Below are positions 17,613-26,889 of a stretch of DNA of 64,000 nt, piece after piece (within the stretch, counting starts at the first letter, position 1; each line of letters begins with the position of its first letter). The DNA comes from Desulfobotulus pelophilus. GTDB taxonomy: Bacteria; Desulfobacterota; Desulfobacteria; Desulfobacterales; ASO4-4. The notes under the pieces are model-generated. The model saw nothing but the letters and a program-made list of their open reading frames with translations. It did not search any database and was not told where the DNA came from. Made by a program: the position numbers and the translations under genes. The stretch covers positions 87,275 to 151,274 of the forward strand of contig NZ_JAPFPW010000011.1 of assembly GCF_026155325.1 (NCBI RefSeq). Direction: 5' to 3'.

Positions 17613-18344
17613 TTAGAGAATCTGGCTGAGAAAAAGCCTTGCTCTTTCATTCCGGGTGTTTTTAAAGAAGTGCTCCGGGGTTCCCACTTCAAGAATTTCT
17701 CCATGATCCATAAAGATAACCCGGTCTGCCACTTCTCTGGCAAAGCCCATTTCATGGGTGACCACCACCATGGTCATTCCTTCTCTGGCAAGGGTTTTCA
17801 TTACGTCCAGAACTTCGCCTACCATTTCCGGATCCAGTGCGGAGGTGGGCTCGTCAAAGAGCATGACCTTCGGGTCCATGGCAAGGGCTCTGGCAATGGC
17901 CACGCGCTGCTGCTGCCCCCCGGACAGCTGCTCCGGGTGCACATTGGCTTTGTCCCGGATCCCCACCTTGTCGAGAAGTGTATAGGTTTTTTCTGTGGAT
18001 TCCTCGGCAGGGCGTCGACGGACAACTTCCTGAGCAAGCCGGATGTTCTGCATGACCGTTTTGTGGGGAAAGAGGTTGAAGCTCTGGAATACCATGCCCA
18101 CCTCTTCACGGACTTTATTAATATTGGTTGAAGGATCAAGGATGTCAATGCCATCGATCATGATATGACCGCTGTCGGCTTTTTCCAGTTGATTCAGGCA
18201 GCGGAGAAAGGTACTTTTCCCGCTGCCCGAAGGTCCTATCACCACAACCACTTCGCCAGCGGCAATTTCGCAGGAGACATCCTTCAGTGCGTAAACCTTG
18301 TGGGGGACATGGAATGTTTTATAAATATTTTTAACGGAAATCAT
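17613..18344 (-). CDS. glnQ: Polar amino acid ABC transporter ATP-binding protein, GlnQ type
   Basis: 243 residues, a complete ABC ATPase: Walker [11 protein letters not shown]-loop [11 protein letters not shown], signature [15 protein letters not shown], Walker [15 protein letters not shown] and the switch His in [12 protein letters not shown]. The FNLFPH / [12 protein letters not shown] pattern is typical of the GlnQ/HisP/ArtP branch that energises import of polar amino acids. Unusually, no permease or binding-protein gene lies beside it, so it must work with proteins encoded elsewhere. It reads in the same direction as ftsY and is divergent from the diguanylate cyclase gene. Confidence 0.92.
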   Translation of the reverse strand: MISVKNIYKTFHVPHKVYALKDVSCEIAAGEVVVVIGPSGSGKSTFLRCLNQLEKADSGHIMIDGIDILDPSTNINKVREEVGMVFQSFNLFPHKTVMQNIRLAQEVVRRRPAEESTEKTYTLLDKVGIRDKANVHPEQLSGGQQQRVAIARALAMDPKVMLFDEPTSALDPEMVGEVLDVMKTLAREGMTMVVVTHEMGFAREVADRVIFMDHGEILEVGTPEHFFKNTRNERARLFLSQIL

Positions 18345-18521
18345 GGTTGCCTATGCTTTTTATCGGTATCGGTTGAAGGCTGTGGCTGTTTTTCGGCCCG
18401 CCGCATGGAGCTCTTCTCAAACTGTGTCAAGGTAGCAGATAAGAGGCTGGAGGAGAAGAGAACTTTTTATCCTGTACCGCATCCTGTTTGCATCCTGTTT
18501 TTCATGGTAATTTTTCTTCAG

Positions 18522-18569
18522 CTGGGATAATAAATATGAATTGTAAACGTATATTATCCCAGTTTTTTT
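18522..18569 (+). terminator. Intrinsic terminator directly in front of the diguanylate cyclase start
   Basis: An 11-base perfect stem CTGGGATAATA / TATTATCCCAG with a 19-base loop is followed by seven T residues on the plus strand, and the first in-frame ATG of the cyclase comes two bases later. No plus-strand gene lies upstream, so this terminates either a short leader or small RNA, or acts as an attenuator of the cyclase mRNA. I could not recognise a known riboswitch aptamer in 18345-18521. Confidence 0.75.
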
Positions 18570-18600
18570 CATGCACCCATGGAATGCAGAAGAAGAATCT

Positions 18601-20190
18601 ATGGAAAATCAAGAATATAATGCCTTTCTGGGATTGATTTCAAAGGCCTGTATTGCCGCACTCCGGGAAATGGCGGAAAAAAAGATATCCCTTAGCTCCG
18701 AAGGACTGCAAGACACACTGAAGGCGCAGAAGGTGCTGAGTGAAGAGGCCCTGGCCTCCCTCTCTCCTTCCGATGAAGAAAGCCTGAAGGATCTGCAGAA
18801 ACGATTTGACCGTTTGCGTCAGCAGAAGGATCTGCTTCTGAAGGAATACGGAATTCTGGAAGAAAGAAAGCAGGAATCGGATCGTTTTTACCGCAGAACC
18901 CTTCTTCTGTTTGCTGAAATGCAGAAGAATGCCTGTTCACCGGAACTGGACACGGCCAGTGACCGTTTCCGCAAGCTTGTCCGTGAAAACGCCGGGATTC
19001 CAGTGCTGGGTAAGGCCTTTGGTGAGCTGAAGGATGCGGCTTTCCGGACGGCTGCAACCTGTGAGGAAGATAAGGGAGTTAAAAAGGGTATCCTCCGCCG
19101 TTTTTTTCGGGACAGTCGGCCGGATACGGTGTTTCTTTTTGAAACCCTCCGGGAGTCGTTTCAGGAAATAACGGATAATCTGCGTTTGAATCTGGACCCT
19201 GGATCGGCGGAACGTATCCGCAAGGTCAATGAAGCCCTGAGGGAGGCCGGGAGTCTGGATGATTTTCTCCTGATCCGCAGGGATATCATTGATCTTGTAG
19301 CCGACTATGTCACGGTCATGCAGAATGAAAGGGAAACGGCCGCAGCGGTGATCCGTGAAATTGCCGGCCGTCTCGAGCAGATGGAAAAACTGGTTCTTTC
19401 CGCATTCATGGAACAGATTACAGCCGATGTGGAGTCCAACCGTGTTTTTTCCGCATCCATTGCGGGGCAGCTTGAAGATCTGGATCAGAAGGCAGGTTTT
19501 TCGAAAACCCTGGCGGAGCTGAAGGAAGCGGTGGTGACACGCCTGAATGTGATTCAGCAGCTGCTCACCCGGAAGCAGTCCGAAGATGAAAAAAGGAAGG
19601 AAGAGGCGGACAGCCGCTATAAGCTGATGCAGAAAGGCCTTTTCCGGATGCGGGATGAGATGATCCGGATTAACGAAAAATCCCGTGTTTTAGAAGAAGA
19701 ACTCTTGAAAGATCCTCTTACGGGTTCCTATAACCGAAGGGCCTATGACCGTCATGCCGCGGAAGAAATGAACCGTTTCAATCGCTATAACAGTTTGTTT
19801 TCTCTTCTTGTTTTTGACGTTGATCGCTTTAAGCTGGTGAATGATCGCTATGGGCATGCCATTGGTGACAAATGTCTGAAAACAATTATAGATAAGGTGC
19901 AGCCTCTTTTGAGGGGCAGTGACTTCCTTGCACGTTTCGGTGGTGAAGAGTTTGTGGTGCTGCTGCCGGAAACGGGGCCTGACGGCGCAAGGGAGGCAGC
20001 AGAAAAAATCCGTTCTGCTGTGGAGAGCATTGCCTTTTACCACAAAGAAGAGAAGGTTCCGATCACCATCAGTGTGGGCGGGAGTACCGTGCGGGAAGAG
20101 GATAAAGATTATACAAGCCTTTTTGCCCGGGTGGACAAGGCCCTTTATGAGGCAAAAAACACAGGACGGAACCGGGTCGTGATGAGCTGA
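18601..20190 (+). CDS. Diguanylate cyclase (GGDEF domain) with long helical N-terminus
   Basis: About 529 residues, soluble. The first 350 residues are charged and helix-rich with coiled-coil stretches and no recognised sensor fold. The GGDEF domain (about 365-529) carries DPLTGSYNRRAYDRH, the active-site motif GGEEF (447-451) and an inhibitory-site RxxD (RGSD, 438-441) five residues before it, so c-di-GMP synthesis with product feedback is expected. Start choice: ATG at 18601 has a purine-rich AGAAGAAG upstream; an ATG at 18571 is in frame but abuts the T-run of the terminator. No EAL domain is present. Confidence 0.9.
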   Translation: MENQEYNAFLGLISKACIAALREMAEKKISLSSEGLQDTLKAQKVLSEEALASLSPSDEESLKDLQKRFDRLRQQKDLLLKEYGILEERKQESDRFYRRTLLLFAEMQKNACSPELDTASDRFRKLVRENAGIPVLGKAFGELKDAAFRTAATCEEDKGVKKGILRRFFRDSRPDTVFLFETLRESFQEITDNLRLNLDPGSAERIRKVNEALREAGSLDDFLLIRRDIIDLVADYVTVMQNERETAAAVIREIAGRLEQMEKLVLSAFMEQITADVESNRVFSASIAGQLEDLDQKAGFSKTLAELKEAVVTRLNVIQQLLTRKQSEDEKRKEEADSRYKLMQKGLFRMRDEMIRINEKSRVLEEELLKDPLTGSYNRRAYDRHAAEEMNRFNRYNSLFSLLVFDVDRFKLVNDRYGHAIGDKCLKTIIDKVQPLLRGSDFLARFGGEEFVVLLPETGPDGAREAAEKIRSAVESIAFYHKEEKVPITISVGGSTVREEDKDYTSLFARVDKALYEAKNTGRNRVVMS

Positions 20191-20223
20191 CCTTGTTGAA
20201 GGCTTTTTTACATGTGAGAAACG

Positions 20224-20263
20224 GCCCTTTGTTTGTCCCTCGGGGCAAAAGAAAGGGCTTTTT
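20224..20263 (+). terminator. Intrinsic terminator after the diguanylate cyclase gene
   Basis: GCCCTTT-gTTTG ... CAAA-AGAAAGGGC pairs into a hairpin followed by TTTTT, about 30 bases beyond the cyclase stop. It separates the cyclase from the PFK gene and argues that the PFK protein does not begin at the in-frame ATG at 20193. Confidence 0.7.
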
Positions 20264-20309
20264 ATGGTACGGAATCCTGACCCTGGTCAGGAAGGATGGA
20301 GAAAGGAAG

Positions 20310-22427
20310 ATGTCTATGGTGTCTGAGGAAAACCAGGAGTATTGGTATCAGCCGGAGATACAGTCTCTTATCAATGGAAAAAGCCGTGAGCACAAGGCTC
20401 GTCTTGCCCATACCCCGCCGGTTTGCCTTAGTCTGAAAAGCGCCCTTACCCGCCTTGAACCAGCCGATGAATTTACCTTTCATCTGCATCAGGAGGCCCT
20501 TGCCCAGCTCCCGGGGATTGCCTGTAATCCCGTTCAGCGGGTGGTAGAGGATGACGGCGCCCAAGCTTCGGAACAGTGCGGCAGAAAACGGCGGATTGCC
20601 ATTGTCTTTTCCGGAGGTCCGGCTCCTGGCGGGCATAATGTGATAGCCGGTCTTTTTGATGCCGCCATGCAAAGGAACCCGGATAATGAAGTACTGGGTT
20701 TTCTCATGGGACCGGAAGGCATTGTAGAAGGGCTGTATCAGCCCCTTACCCGGGAAATGGTGGATCAGCACCGCAATATGGGTGGTTTTTCCATGATCCG
20801 CACGGGCAGGACCAAAGTGGATACCAGAGAAAAAATGCGTCTTTCCCGTAGCACCTGTAAAACTCTGGGCATTGATGCACTGGTGATTGTCGGGGGAGAT
20901 GATTCCAATACCAATGCAGCCTTTCTTGCGGAAAATCTTCGGGAAGAGGGCATACAGGTAATCGGAGTACCCAAAACCATAGACGGAGACATTCTGGTTC
21001 AGGATGCTTCCGGGAACAGTCTCTGCGCCGTCAGTTTCGGTTTTCACACGGCAGCCCTTGCCTTTTCCAGAAACATTGCCAGTCTCTGTACCGATGCAGC
21101 CAGTGATGTGAAATACTGGCATATTTGCAAGGTGATGGGCAGAGTGGCAAGCCATCTTGCCCTGGAGGTGGCCCTGCAGACCCATCCTACCCTTACACTT
21201 ATTGGTGAGGAGCTGGCCGATTATGTGGATGATGACCGTCTGAAGGCTGCCCGGGAAAGGGGCGAACAAGACTATACGGCGTATGGCATGACGCTGCGGC
21301 ACCTTTCCCGCCTGATTTGTAATGCCATTGTTCAGCGGGCGGCGGCGGGCAAAAATTATGGTGTGCTGGTCATTCCCGAAGGTCTGCTGGAATTCATCAA
21401 TGAAATTCAGGTGCTGATTATCAAATTATCCACCCTGATTGCCGACTATAACCGGACCCATGATGCGGGGTTCCATGAGGTTTTTTCCGATCTGGATGCT
21501 CAGACGGACTATTTGCGGCGTATGGCAAGGGAGTCCCAGGAAAGGGATCAGATTTTTGTCTGGAATCAGAGGGACCATGATTTTTTTGATGATATACCGG
21601 ATTTTTTCAAGGAAGGACTTCTGACTGAACGGGACAGTCATGGTAACTTTCAGTTTTCTCAGGTAGAAACGGATAAAATACTCATGGGGCTGGTCAAAGA
21701 TTACCTGAGTATTCTAAAGGAAAAAGGTCTTTATAAGGTGGGGATTGACCCTCAGTGGTATGCGGGCGTTCTGGAGAGAGAAGGACTGGATCCGGATGGT
21801 TTTGCGTCTGTTCTTTTCCGGAATGCGGACAGAAAGGGAGAACCTCTTCTGTTTAAAGAGTCTATTATCTCAGTCAAAACCCTGAATCATGCCCTTGTTA
21901 AAGAAGGGTTGCTGTCCGATGGGGCAGCCATACCGCCGGCAATCCTGAAGGTATATCGGAAATCGGAACCCGATTTCCGCATGCAACCCCATTTTTATGG
22001 TTACGATGGCAGGGGCAGTGATCCCACCCCCTTTGACTGCAATTATACCTATAATCTGGGTAGAACCGTGTTTGCCCTCATTGCCGGTGGAGCCACGGGA
22101 CAGATGGCTGTGATCCGTAATCTGGAAAAGGATGTATCGGAATGGGAACCCATGGGCGTACCCCTTGCCGCACTGATGCATCTTGAGGAACGGAAGGGAA
22201 AAATGGCCCTTGTTATGGAAAAAAAGCTTGTGGATGTTCAGTCTCCGGCTTTTCAGGTTCTTAAGGCTATGGGAGCAGAGTGGCTGGCTGCCCGTGCGGG
22301 AGAAGATCCCTGTCGCAGGCCGGATTCTGTGTGGATGACAGGTGCCGAGGATAAACCCTTGACCCTTCTGCTGAATGCCATGAATACTGGCTCCAGCAGA
22401 AGCCCTGCATCGGAAAACCTTTTATGA
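20310..22427 (+). CDS. pfp: Pyrophosphate-dependent 6-phosphofructokinase, long form
   Basis: About 705 residues. It interconverts fructose 6-phosphate and fructose 1,6-bisphosphate with pyrophosphate. Seen: phosphoryl-donor loop SGGPAPGGHN, GGDDSNTNAAFLAE (the GGDD form with Asp is typical of PPi-using enzymes), PKTIDGD (Lys before TIDGD is also the PPi type), VMGRVASHLALE and IPEGLLEF. Together these place it in the long PfpB/plant-beta-like clade. The C-terminal 150 residues include FDCNYTYNLGRTVFALIAGG. The start at 20310 follows GGAGAAAGGAAG; an ATG two codons later is an alternative. PPi-PFK is common in anaerobes that save ATP. Confidence 0.92.
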   Translation: MSMVSEENQEYWYQPEIQSLINGKSREHKARLAHTPPVCLSLKSALTRLEPADEFTFHLHQEALAQLPGIACNPVQRVVEDDGAQASEQCGRKRRIAIVFSGGPAPGGHNVIAGLFDAAMQRNPDNEVLGFLMGPEGIVEGLYQPLTREMVDQHRNMGGFSMIRTGRTKVDTREKMRLSRSTCKTLGIDALVIVGGDDSNTNAAFLAENLREEGIQVIGVPKTIDGDILVQDASGNSLCAVSFGFHTAALAFSRNIASLCTDAASDVKYWHICKVMGRVASHLALEVALQTHPTLTLIGEELADYVDDDRLKAARERGEQDYTAYGMTLRHLSRLICNAIVQRAAAGKNYGVLVIPEGLLEFINEIQVLIIKLSTLIADYNRTHDAGFHEVFSDLDAQTDYLRRMARESQERDQIFVWNQRDHDFFDDIPDFFKEGLLTERDSHGNFQFSQVETDKILMGLVKDYLSILKEKGLYKVGIDPQWYAGVLEREGLDPDGFASVLFRNADRKGEPLLFKESIISVKTLNHALVKEGLLSDGAAIPPAILKVYRKSEPDFRMQPHFYGYDGRGSDPTPFDCNYTYNLGRTVFALIAGGATGQMAVIRNLEKDVSEWEPMGVPLAALMHLEERKGKMALVMEKKLVDVQSPAFQVLKAMGAEWLAARAGEDPCRRPDSVWMTGAEDKPLTLLLNAMNTGSSRSPASENLL

Positions 22428-22494
22428 TGTTTCGGGAAATGGCCGCATCCACGGACACGGATCCTCCTGCTATGACAGGGTACAGGCAAGGGAG

Positions 22495-23901
22495 TTATTC
22501 CCTACCCCGGTAATGGGTGGCGTCCATTTGATAGCGGCGTATAATTTTCTGGAGAGACTGGCGTTGTATGCCGGACAGTCTTGCGGCATGGGATATGTTA
22601 CCGGAAGTCTCCTTCAGAAGATGGTCCAGATATTGGCGGGTAAAACGGGCCAGTACCTTTTCCTTTAATTGCTGATAGGGAAGGTTACGGTGGGGCAGGG
22701 GAGAGTCCGTGAAGAAATCCAGATCCGGGATCCTGTCCCTCTTCAAAGCATTTTGGGGAGGGATTTCCTTTTCCTGTGTCATGACACAAAGTCCCTGCAG
22801 AGTGTTTTCCAGTTCTCTGATGTTGCCCGGCCAGGGGGCCTGCATGAGTTCTTCCAGCAGCAGGGATGAAACCCGTTTTTTTTCCATACGGAGCTGACAG
22901 GCTGTTTTGTCCAGAAAATGTTCCACCAGCAGAGGAATATCCTCCCGTATTTCCCGTAAGGGGGGCATGGTGAGGCTGGCCACATTCAACCTGTAGTAGA
23001 GATCTGCCCGGAAGGTGTTGTCTTCCACCTTCTTTTCGAGGTTCTGATGGGTAGCTGCCAGTATACGGACGTCTACTTTGCGGCTCAGATCACTGCCCAG
23101 AGGGTTGATTTCCTTTTCCTGAAGAACCCTGAGCAGTTTGGACTGCAGGGGCAGGGGAAGGTCTCCGATTTCATCGAGAAAAATTGTGCCACCTTCAGCA
23201 GCGGCAAAATATCCCTGCCTGTCTTTGACCGCTCCGGTAAAGGCACCTTTAGCATAGCCGAAGAGTTCACTTTCCAGCATGGATTCAGGTATGGCAGGGC
23301 AGTTAACGGTAATCATGGGGCCGCCACGTCGCGGACTTGATTCGTGGAGTGCCCGGGCCGTAAGCTCTTTACCCGTACCGGTTTCTCCGCAGATAAGAAC
23401 CGTTACATCGGTTCTGGCAAGCATGCGGATTTTTTCATAGATGGCCCGCATGGGGCCAGACTGGCCCACGAGACCGGGGGTGGAGGCACAGAGAATCCGT
23501 GAAAGTCTGAGATTTTCCCGTACAAGGCGGTTGTGTTCCAGTCCCTTGCGGAGGGTGTGAATCAGGCTGTCGTTTTTAAAGGGTTTGGATATAAAGTCAT
23601 AGGCTCCTTCCCGTATGGCTGTGACAGCGGTTTCTATGGTGCCATATCCTGTCATCAGTATCACGGACAGATGGGGGTCTTTTTTATGAATTTTTTTCAG
23701 CAGAGACAGGCCGTCCATTCCGGACATGCGGATATCTGTGAGGACAAGATCTACGGGATGGGCAGCCAGAAGGGCAAGGGCATCTTCCGCACTGGTGGCT
23801 GTAAGAATTTCACAGGGCATTTCTGCCTGTATGGTGCGGCTCAGGCCCTGAACCAGATCGGTCTCATCATCCACAAGCAGAAGGGTATCTTTGGTTTCCA
23901 T
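22495..23901 (-). CDS. NtrC-family sigma-54 response regulator
   Basis: 468 residues: receiver domain (acceptor Asp in LVLTDIRMSGMDG), AAA+ domain with Walker A GETGTGKE, an intact GAFTGA loop (YAKGAFTGAVKD), Walker B GTIFLDEIGDLP and Arg finger region FRADLYYRL, then a Fis-type HTH (NISHAARLSGIQRQSLQKII). Its ATG shares one base with the stop of the haem-sensor kinase (TAATG), so the two form a two-component pair, probably responding to redox or a small gas. Closest named relatives would be the ZraR/AtoC group; I give no symbol because the signal differs. Confidence 0.94.
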   Translation of the reverse strand: METKDTLLLVDDETDLVQGLSRTIQAEMPCEILTATSAEDALALLAAHPVDLVLTDIRMSGMDGLSLLKKIHKKDPHLSVILMTGYGTIETAVTAIREGAYDFISKPFKNDSLIHTLRKGLEHNRLVRENLRLSRILCASTPGLVGQSGPMRAIYEKIRMLARTDVTVLICGETGTGKELTARALHESSPRRGGPMITVNCPAIPESMLESELFGYAKGAFTGAVKDRQGYFAAAEGGTIFLDEIGDLPLPLQSKLLRVLQEKEINPLGSDLSRKVDVRILAATHQNLEKKVEDNTFRADLYYRLNVASLTMPPLREIREDIPLLVEHFLDKTACQLRMEKKRVSSLLLEELMQAPWPGNIRELENTLQGLCVMTQEKEIPPQNALKRDRIPDLDFFTDSPLPHRNLPYQQLKEKVLARFTRQYLDHLLKETSGNISHAARLSGIQRQSLQKIIRRYQMDATHYRGRE

Positions 23902-25922
23902 TAGTCTTTCTCCAGAGGCAGGCAGATGGTGAAGGTGCAGCCCTGCCCCGGACTGCTGTCCACAAAAATATCGCCACCATGTCGGGAAATGATTCCGTAG
24001 ACAACGGCAAGGCCAAGCCCGGTGCCTTTTTTTTCTGCCCGGGTTGTGAAAAAAGGTTCAAAAATACGGTTCAGATTTCTTCTGGAAATTCCGTGGCCTG
24101 TGTCTGTAATGGTAAAAACGGCCTGATCCCCCATCCTGTCCAGCCGGGATGAAATTTCTATGCGGCCTCCGGGCTCCGTTGCCTGCATGGCATTGAGAAT
24201 AAGGTTCATCCAAACCTGTTTCATTTGCTGGGCATCGGCGATGATGGGAGGGAGGGAGGTATCGGGGCTGAAGGAGAGAGTCAGTCCATGGTTCTGAATT
24301 TCTCTGGAAAGCACGCCCAGGATTTCAGCTATCATGTCATGCATATCTAAAGGGTTGTACATGGTTGGCATTGCCCGTGAAAAATCCAGAAGAGCTTCCA
24401 CTACATGTTTGCAGATATGGGTATGTTTGAGAATGATGCCGATGTCATGACGGATCTGGCTGTCATCTGCTGCCGCCTTTTCAATGAGTCCGGCATAAAG
24501 CTGAATAACTCCCAGGGGGTTATTGATTTCATGGGCAACACCAGCGGCCAGCTCACCGACGGAGGTGAGTCTGTCGGTTTGGGCCAGATAGGCATCCATA
24601 CGTTTTTTGTCAGTAATGTCCCTCATGGACGCTTCAAAGTCTGGAATTTCCATGCATATTCCAGGCCTTGCGATGCAGGAAAAAAGAACATCCCTTCTTT
24701 CTCCCCTACGGTTGACAATGCGGATTTCCATATCCCGGATATGACAGTCTTTTCGCAGAATATCCCATAGTCGCCTTGTTTGCTGCCCGTCCCAGAAAAG
24801 CTGGTATACGGATTCAATTTCAAGGGCTTCCCGGATATCCGTAAAACCAAAGAGCAGGAGACCTGCGGCATTGATGTCCGTAAGTACTCCGCCCCTGCTT
24901 ACAAGAATGGCCTCGGGAGCGGTTTCAAAGAGATTTCTGTATTTGGCTTCGCTCTGAAGGAGGTCATGATGTACCTCCTTCAGCTTGTCTGCCAGAATGG
25001 ACAGGCTGGTCTGGAGCTGTTCGGCCTCATCCTGGCCGGGTTCGGTGCTCGGAAGGGTGGGGACAGAAGAGAAGTCATCATTGATGTTTTTAAAGTTGTA
25101 TAAAATTTCCCTGAGATTGAGGATGACTGTCCGGTGAAACAGGAGGTAAAACAGGACGAGGAGGGAAGCCAGTGAAAGGGCGGTGATAAAAAAAATTACC
25201 CAGGCTTTTTCCATGATGCGGGTAAGCGTCGGGTCAATGGGAAGGTAGATGGTTTCCGCAGCCACCACGTCACCGGCATTGTAGTAAAAACTTGCCTGAT
25301 CACCGTAAATTCTCAGGATATCTTCCGGAGCTGTATCCGGAGAACCGTGGCACACGAGGCAGCTTTCCTCCACGCGTACGGCGGTCATATGGACAAAGTA
25401 GGAGTGCTTATCCCTTTTGAGCCTGCCGCTCCACTCAGACTGCCCCTGATTTTCATTGAACCACTCTATCCGTTCGCTTTCAAAGCTGTCGGCAAGATTG
25501 ATGGGGTTTCGTGGATTTGTGGCGGCCCTTTTGTAGTTGAACTCCGGGAATTCATCATGCAGACGTTTCATGACCTCCCTTGAGACAAATGAGGTGCTCA
25601 TGGCCTCCAGAATAAAGGTGTCGTCGTTGAAATGATCCTGCATACGCGGGCGGAGAACTTCCCGCACATAGTCCCGGCTGGATTCAGCCATGGCCATGAA
25701 AATGGTAGTTTTCTGGTACAGCATACCAAAGTACTCATGGCGAAGGTAATGGTACTCCATAAGAGCGGCGGCCAGGCAGAACACCAGTACAATGAGTGCT
25801 GCACCCAGGCGAAATCTTTTTTTTATGCTGTGTTTGGGCATGATAAGGATAGAAAAACCTCTACGCTTTGTATGGAGTACGGACAACCGCCCCCGAGGTG
25901 ACCGGGAGCGGGTATTTATCAT
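23901..25922 (-). CDS. Sensor histidine kinase with periplasmic CxxCH (DUF3365/Tll0287-like) domain and PAS
   Basis: 673 residues. A transmembrane segment (about 40-56), a periplasmic domain (57-235) of the DUF3365 type with CLVCH (Cys188, Cys191, His192), the signature for covalent haem c attachment, a second TM segment (about 238-262), a linker, PAS (about 325-440), HisKA with His in AAGVAHEINNPLG and HATPase_c (NLILNAMQA, DTGHGIS, GTGLGLAVV). It probably senses redox state or a haem ligand outside the membrane. Start choice is open: ATG at 25922 overlaps the dapB stop by four bases, ATG at 25841 would begin MPKHSIKKRF; neither has a strong SD. Confidence 0.9.
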   Translation of the reverse strand: MINTRSRSPRGRLSVLHTKRRGFSILIMPKHSIKKRFRLGAALIVLVFCLAAALMEYHYLRHEYFGMLYQKTTIFMAMAESSRDYVREVLRPRMQDHFNDDTFILEAMSTSFVSREVMKRLHDEFPEFNYKRAATNPRNPINLADSFESERIEWFNENQGQSEWSGRLKRDKHSYFVHMTAVRVEESCLVCHGSPDTAPEDILRIYGDQASFYYNAGDVVAAETIYLPIDPTLTRIMEKAWVIFFITALSLASLLVLFYLLFHRTVILNLREILYNFKNINDDFSSVPTLPSTEPGQDEAEQLQTSLSILADKLKEVHHDLLQSEAKYRNLFETAPEAILVSRGGVLTDINAAGLLLFGFTDIREALEIESVYQLFWDGQQTRRLWDILRKDCHIRDMEIRIVNRRGERRDVLFSCIARPGICMEIPDFEASMRDITDKKRMDAYLAQTDRLTSVGELAAGVAHEINNPLGVIQLYAGLIEKAAADDSQIRHDIGIILKHTHICKHVVEALLDFSRAMPTMYNPLDMHDMIAEILGVLSREIQNHGLTLSFSPDTSLPPIIADAQQMKQVWMNLILNAMQATEPGGRIEISSRLDRMGDQAVFTITDTGHGISRRNLNRIFEPFFTTRAEKKGTGLGLAVVYGIISRHGGDIFVDSSPGQGCTFTICLPLEKD

Positions 25923-26746
25923 CCGCCAAGAACATCAATCATGGAGAAAACCCGCCCCCTGCAGGTTTCATTCATTCTGCGCTTGAGAAAACGTACGGCA
26001 TCAAGCGTTCCTTTGGCATAGATGTCTCTTCCATTGATATTATGGGTAAAACGGAAGCAGACGCTGTCATCGGGGGAAGACAGGGTGTAGGTATGCCAGG
26101 CATGCCCCTGAATATGTTCAGCCGGAATGCGCCAGGTCTTTTTCTGTTCTTCAGGATCTCTTTCCATTTCAATGCCATCTACCGTAAACGGGATACCCAG
26201 CGCATTGAAATGGCTGACCATGGCTTTAGCCGTCCCTGAAGTATCCGCTTTGCCGGCCTGATGACTTTCCTGAATACGGAGGCTGTATCCTTCGAACAGA
26301 CCTGGAAAATTACTTGCGGCATAGGCCATCATGGCCTGAAATCCCACAATCTGTTTTGCCATGTTAGGGGCAATAACGGCACAGATAGCAGAGTCCGAAA
26401 CGGTTTTGAGAAGGGCATCCCTGTCACCTCCTGTGGTGCCCATGACAAAGGGAATGCCTTGGGCTGCGTAGAAAATGGCATTGGTATTGACGGCGCTGGG
26501 GTGGGTATAGTCGATGGCGATGAGGCCTTCATATTCGGAAAGGAGAGCTTTGATCCTGGAATCTCTTTCAGATGGCCTGATAAGATCAAAGGAAAAATGG
26601 TCGTTGTGAAAGGTTTTTATATGGGTTCCCGGGCCTGTGAGGGATGCCGGGACGAGAAAGAAGGTTTCATCAGCAAGAAGGTGAGGGATCAGGGTGGATG
26701 CCACGTTTCCTGGCAAGCCATTGATCATAACAGGTATTCTGGGCAT
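25919..26746 (-). CDS. dapB: 4-hydroxy-tetrahydrodipicolinate reductase, plant type
   Basis: About 275 residues. Reduces the product of DapA with NAD(P)H in the diaminopimelate/lysine pathway. The N-terminal dinucleotide fold shows NGLPGNVAS in place of the usual GxxGxMG loop. Downstream come MGTTGGDRDALL, APNMAKQIVGFQAM and the catalytic-region ESHQAGKADTSGTAKAM, the form found in the plant/cyanobacterial-like branch of DapB rather than the EAHHxxKxDAPSGTA of enterobacteria. The start at 26746 has AGGAG; in-frame upstream codons lack support. No other lysine-pathway gene is adjacent, and the sensor-kinase gene overlaps its end. Confidence 0.9.
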   Translation of the reverse strand: MPRIPVMINGLPGNVASTLIPHLLADETFFLVPASLTGPGTHIKTFHNDHFSFDLIRPSERDSRIKALLSEYEGLIAIDYTHPSAVNTNAIFYAAQGIPFVMGTTGGDRDALLKTVSDSAICAVIAPNMAKQIVGFQAMMAYAASNFPGLFEGYSLRIQESHQAGKADTSGTAKAMVSHFNALGIPFTVDGIEMERDPEEQKKTWRIPAEHIQGHAWHTYTLSSPDDSVCFRFTHNINGRDIYAKGTLDAVRFLKRRMNETCRGRVFSMIDVLGG

Positions 26747-26889
26747 GTTGACTCCTTGAGATTTGGCGGTCGCCGTAATCATTGAGCATATCAGAACGGC
26801 AGTTCTGAACGCAATGTACAGGGCTACACAGATGAAAAATGGCTTTTTTTCAGGAACCGTAGAAGTCCATGGAATGAGCCAGCCCTCGC

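Noticed and set aside
20262..21302. A 346-codon minus-strand frame opposite the PFK gene
   Set aside because: The opposite strand carries all PPi-PFK motifs; this frame has none.
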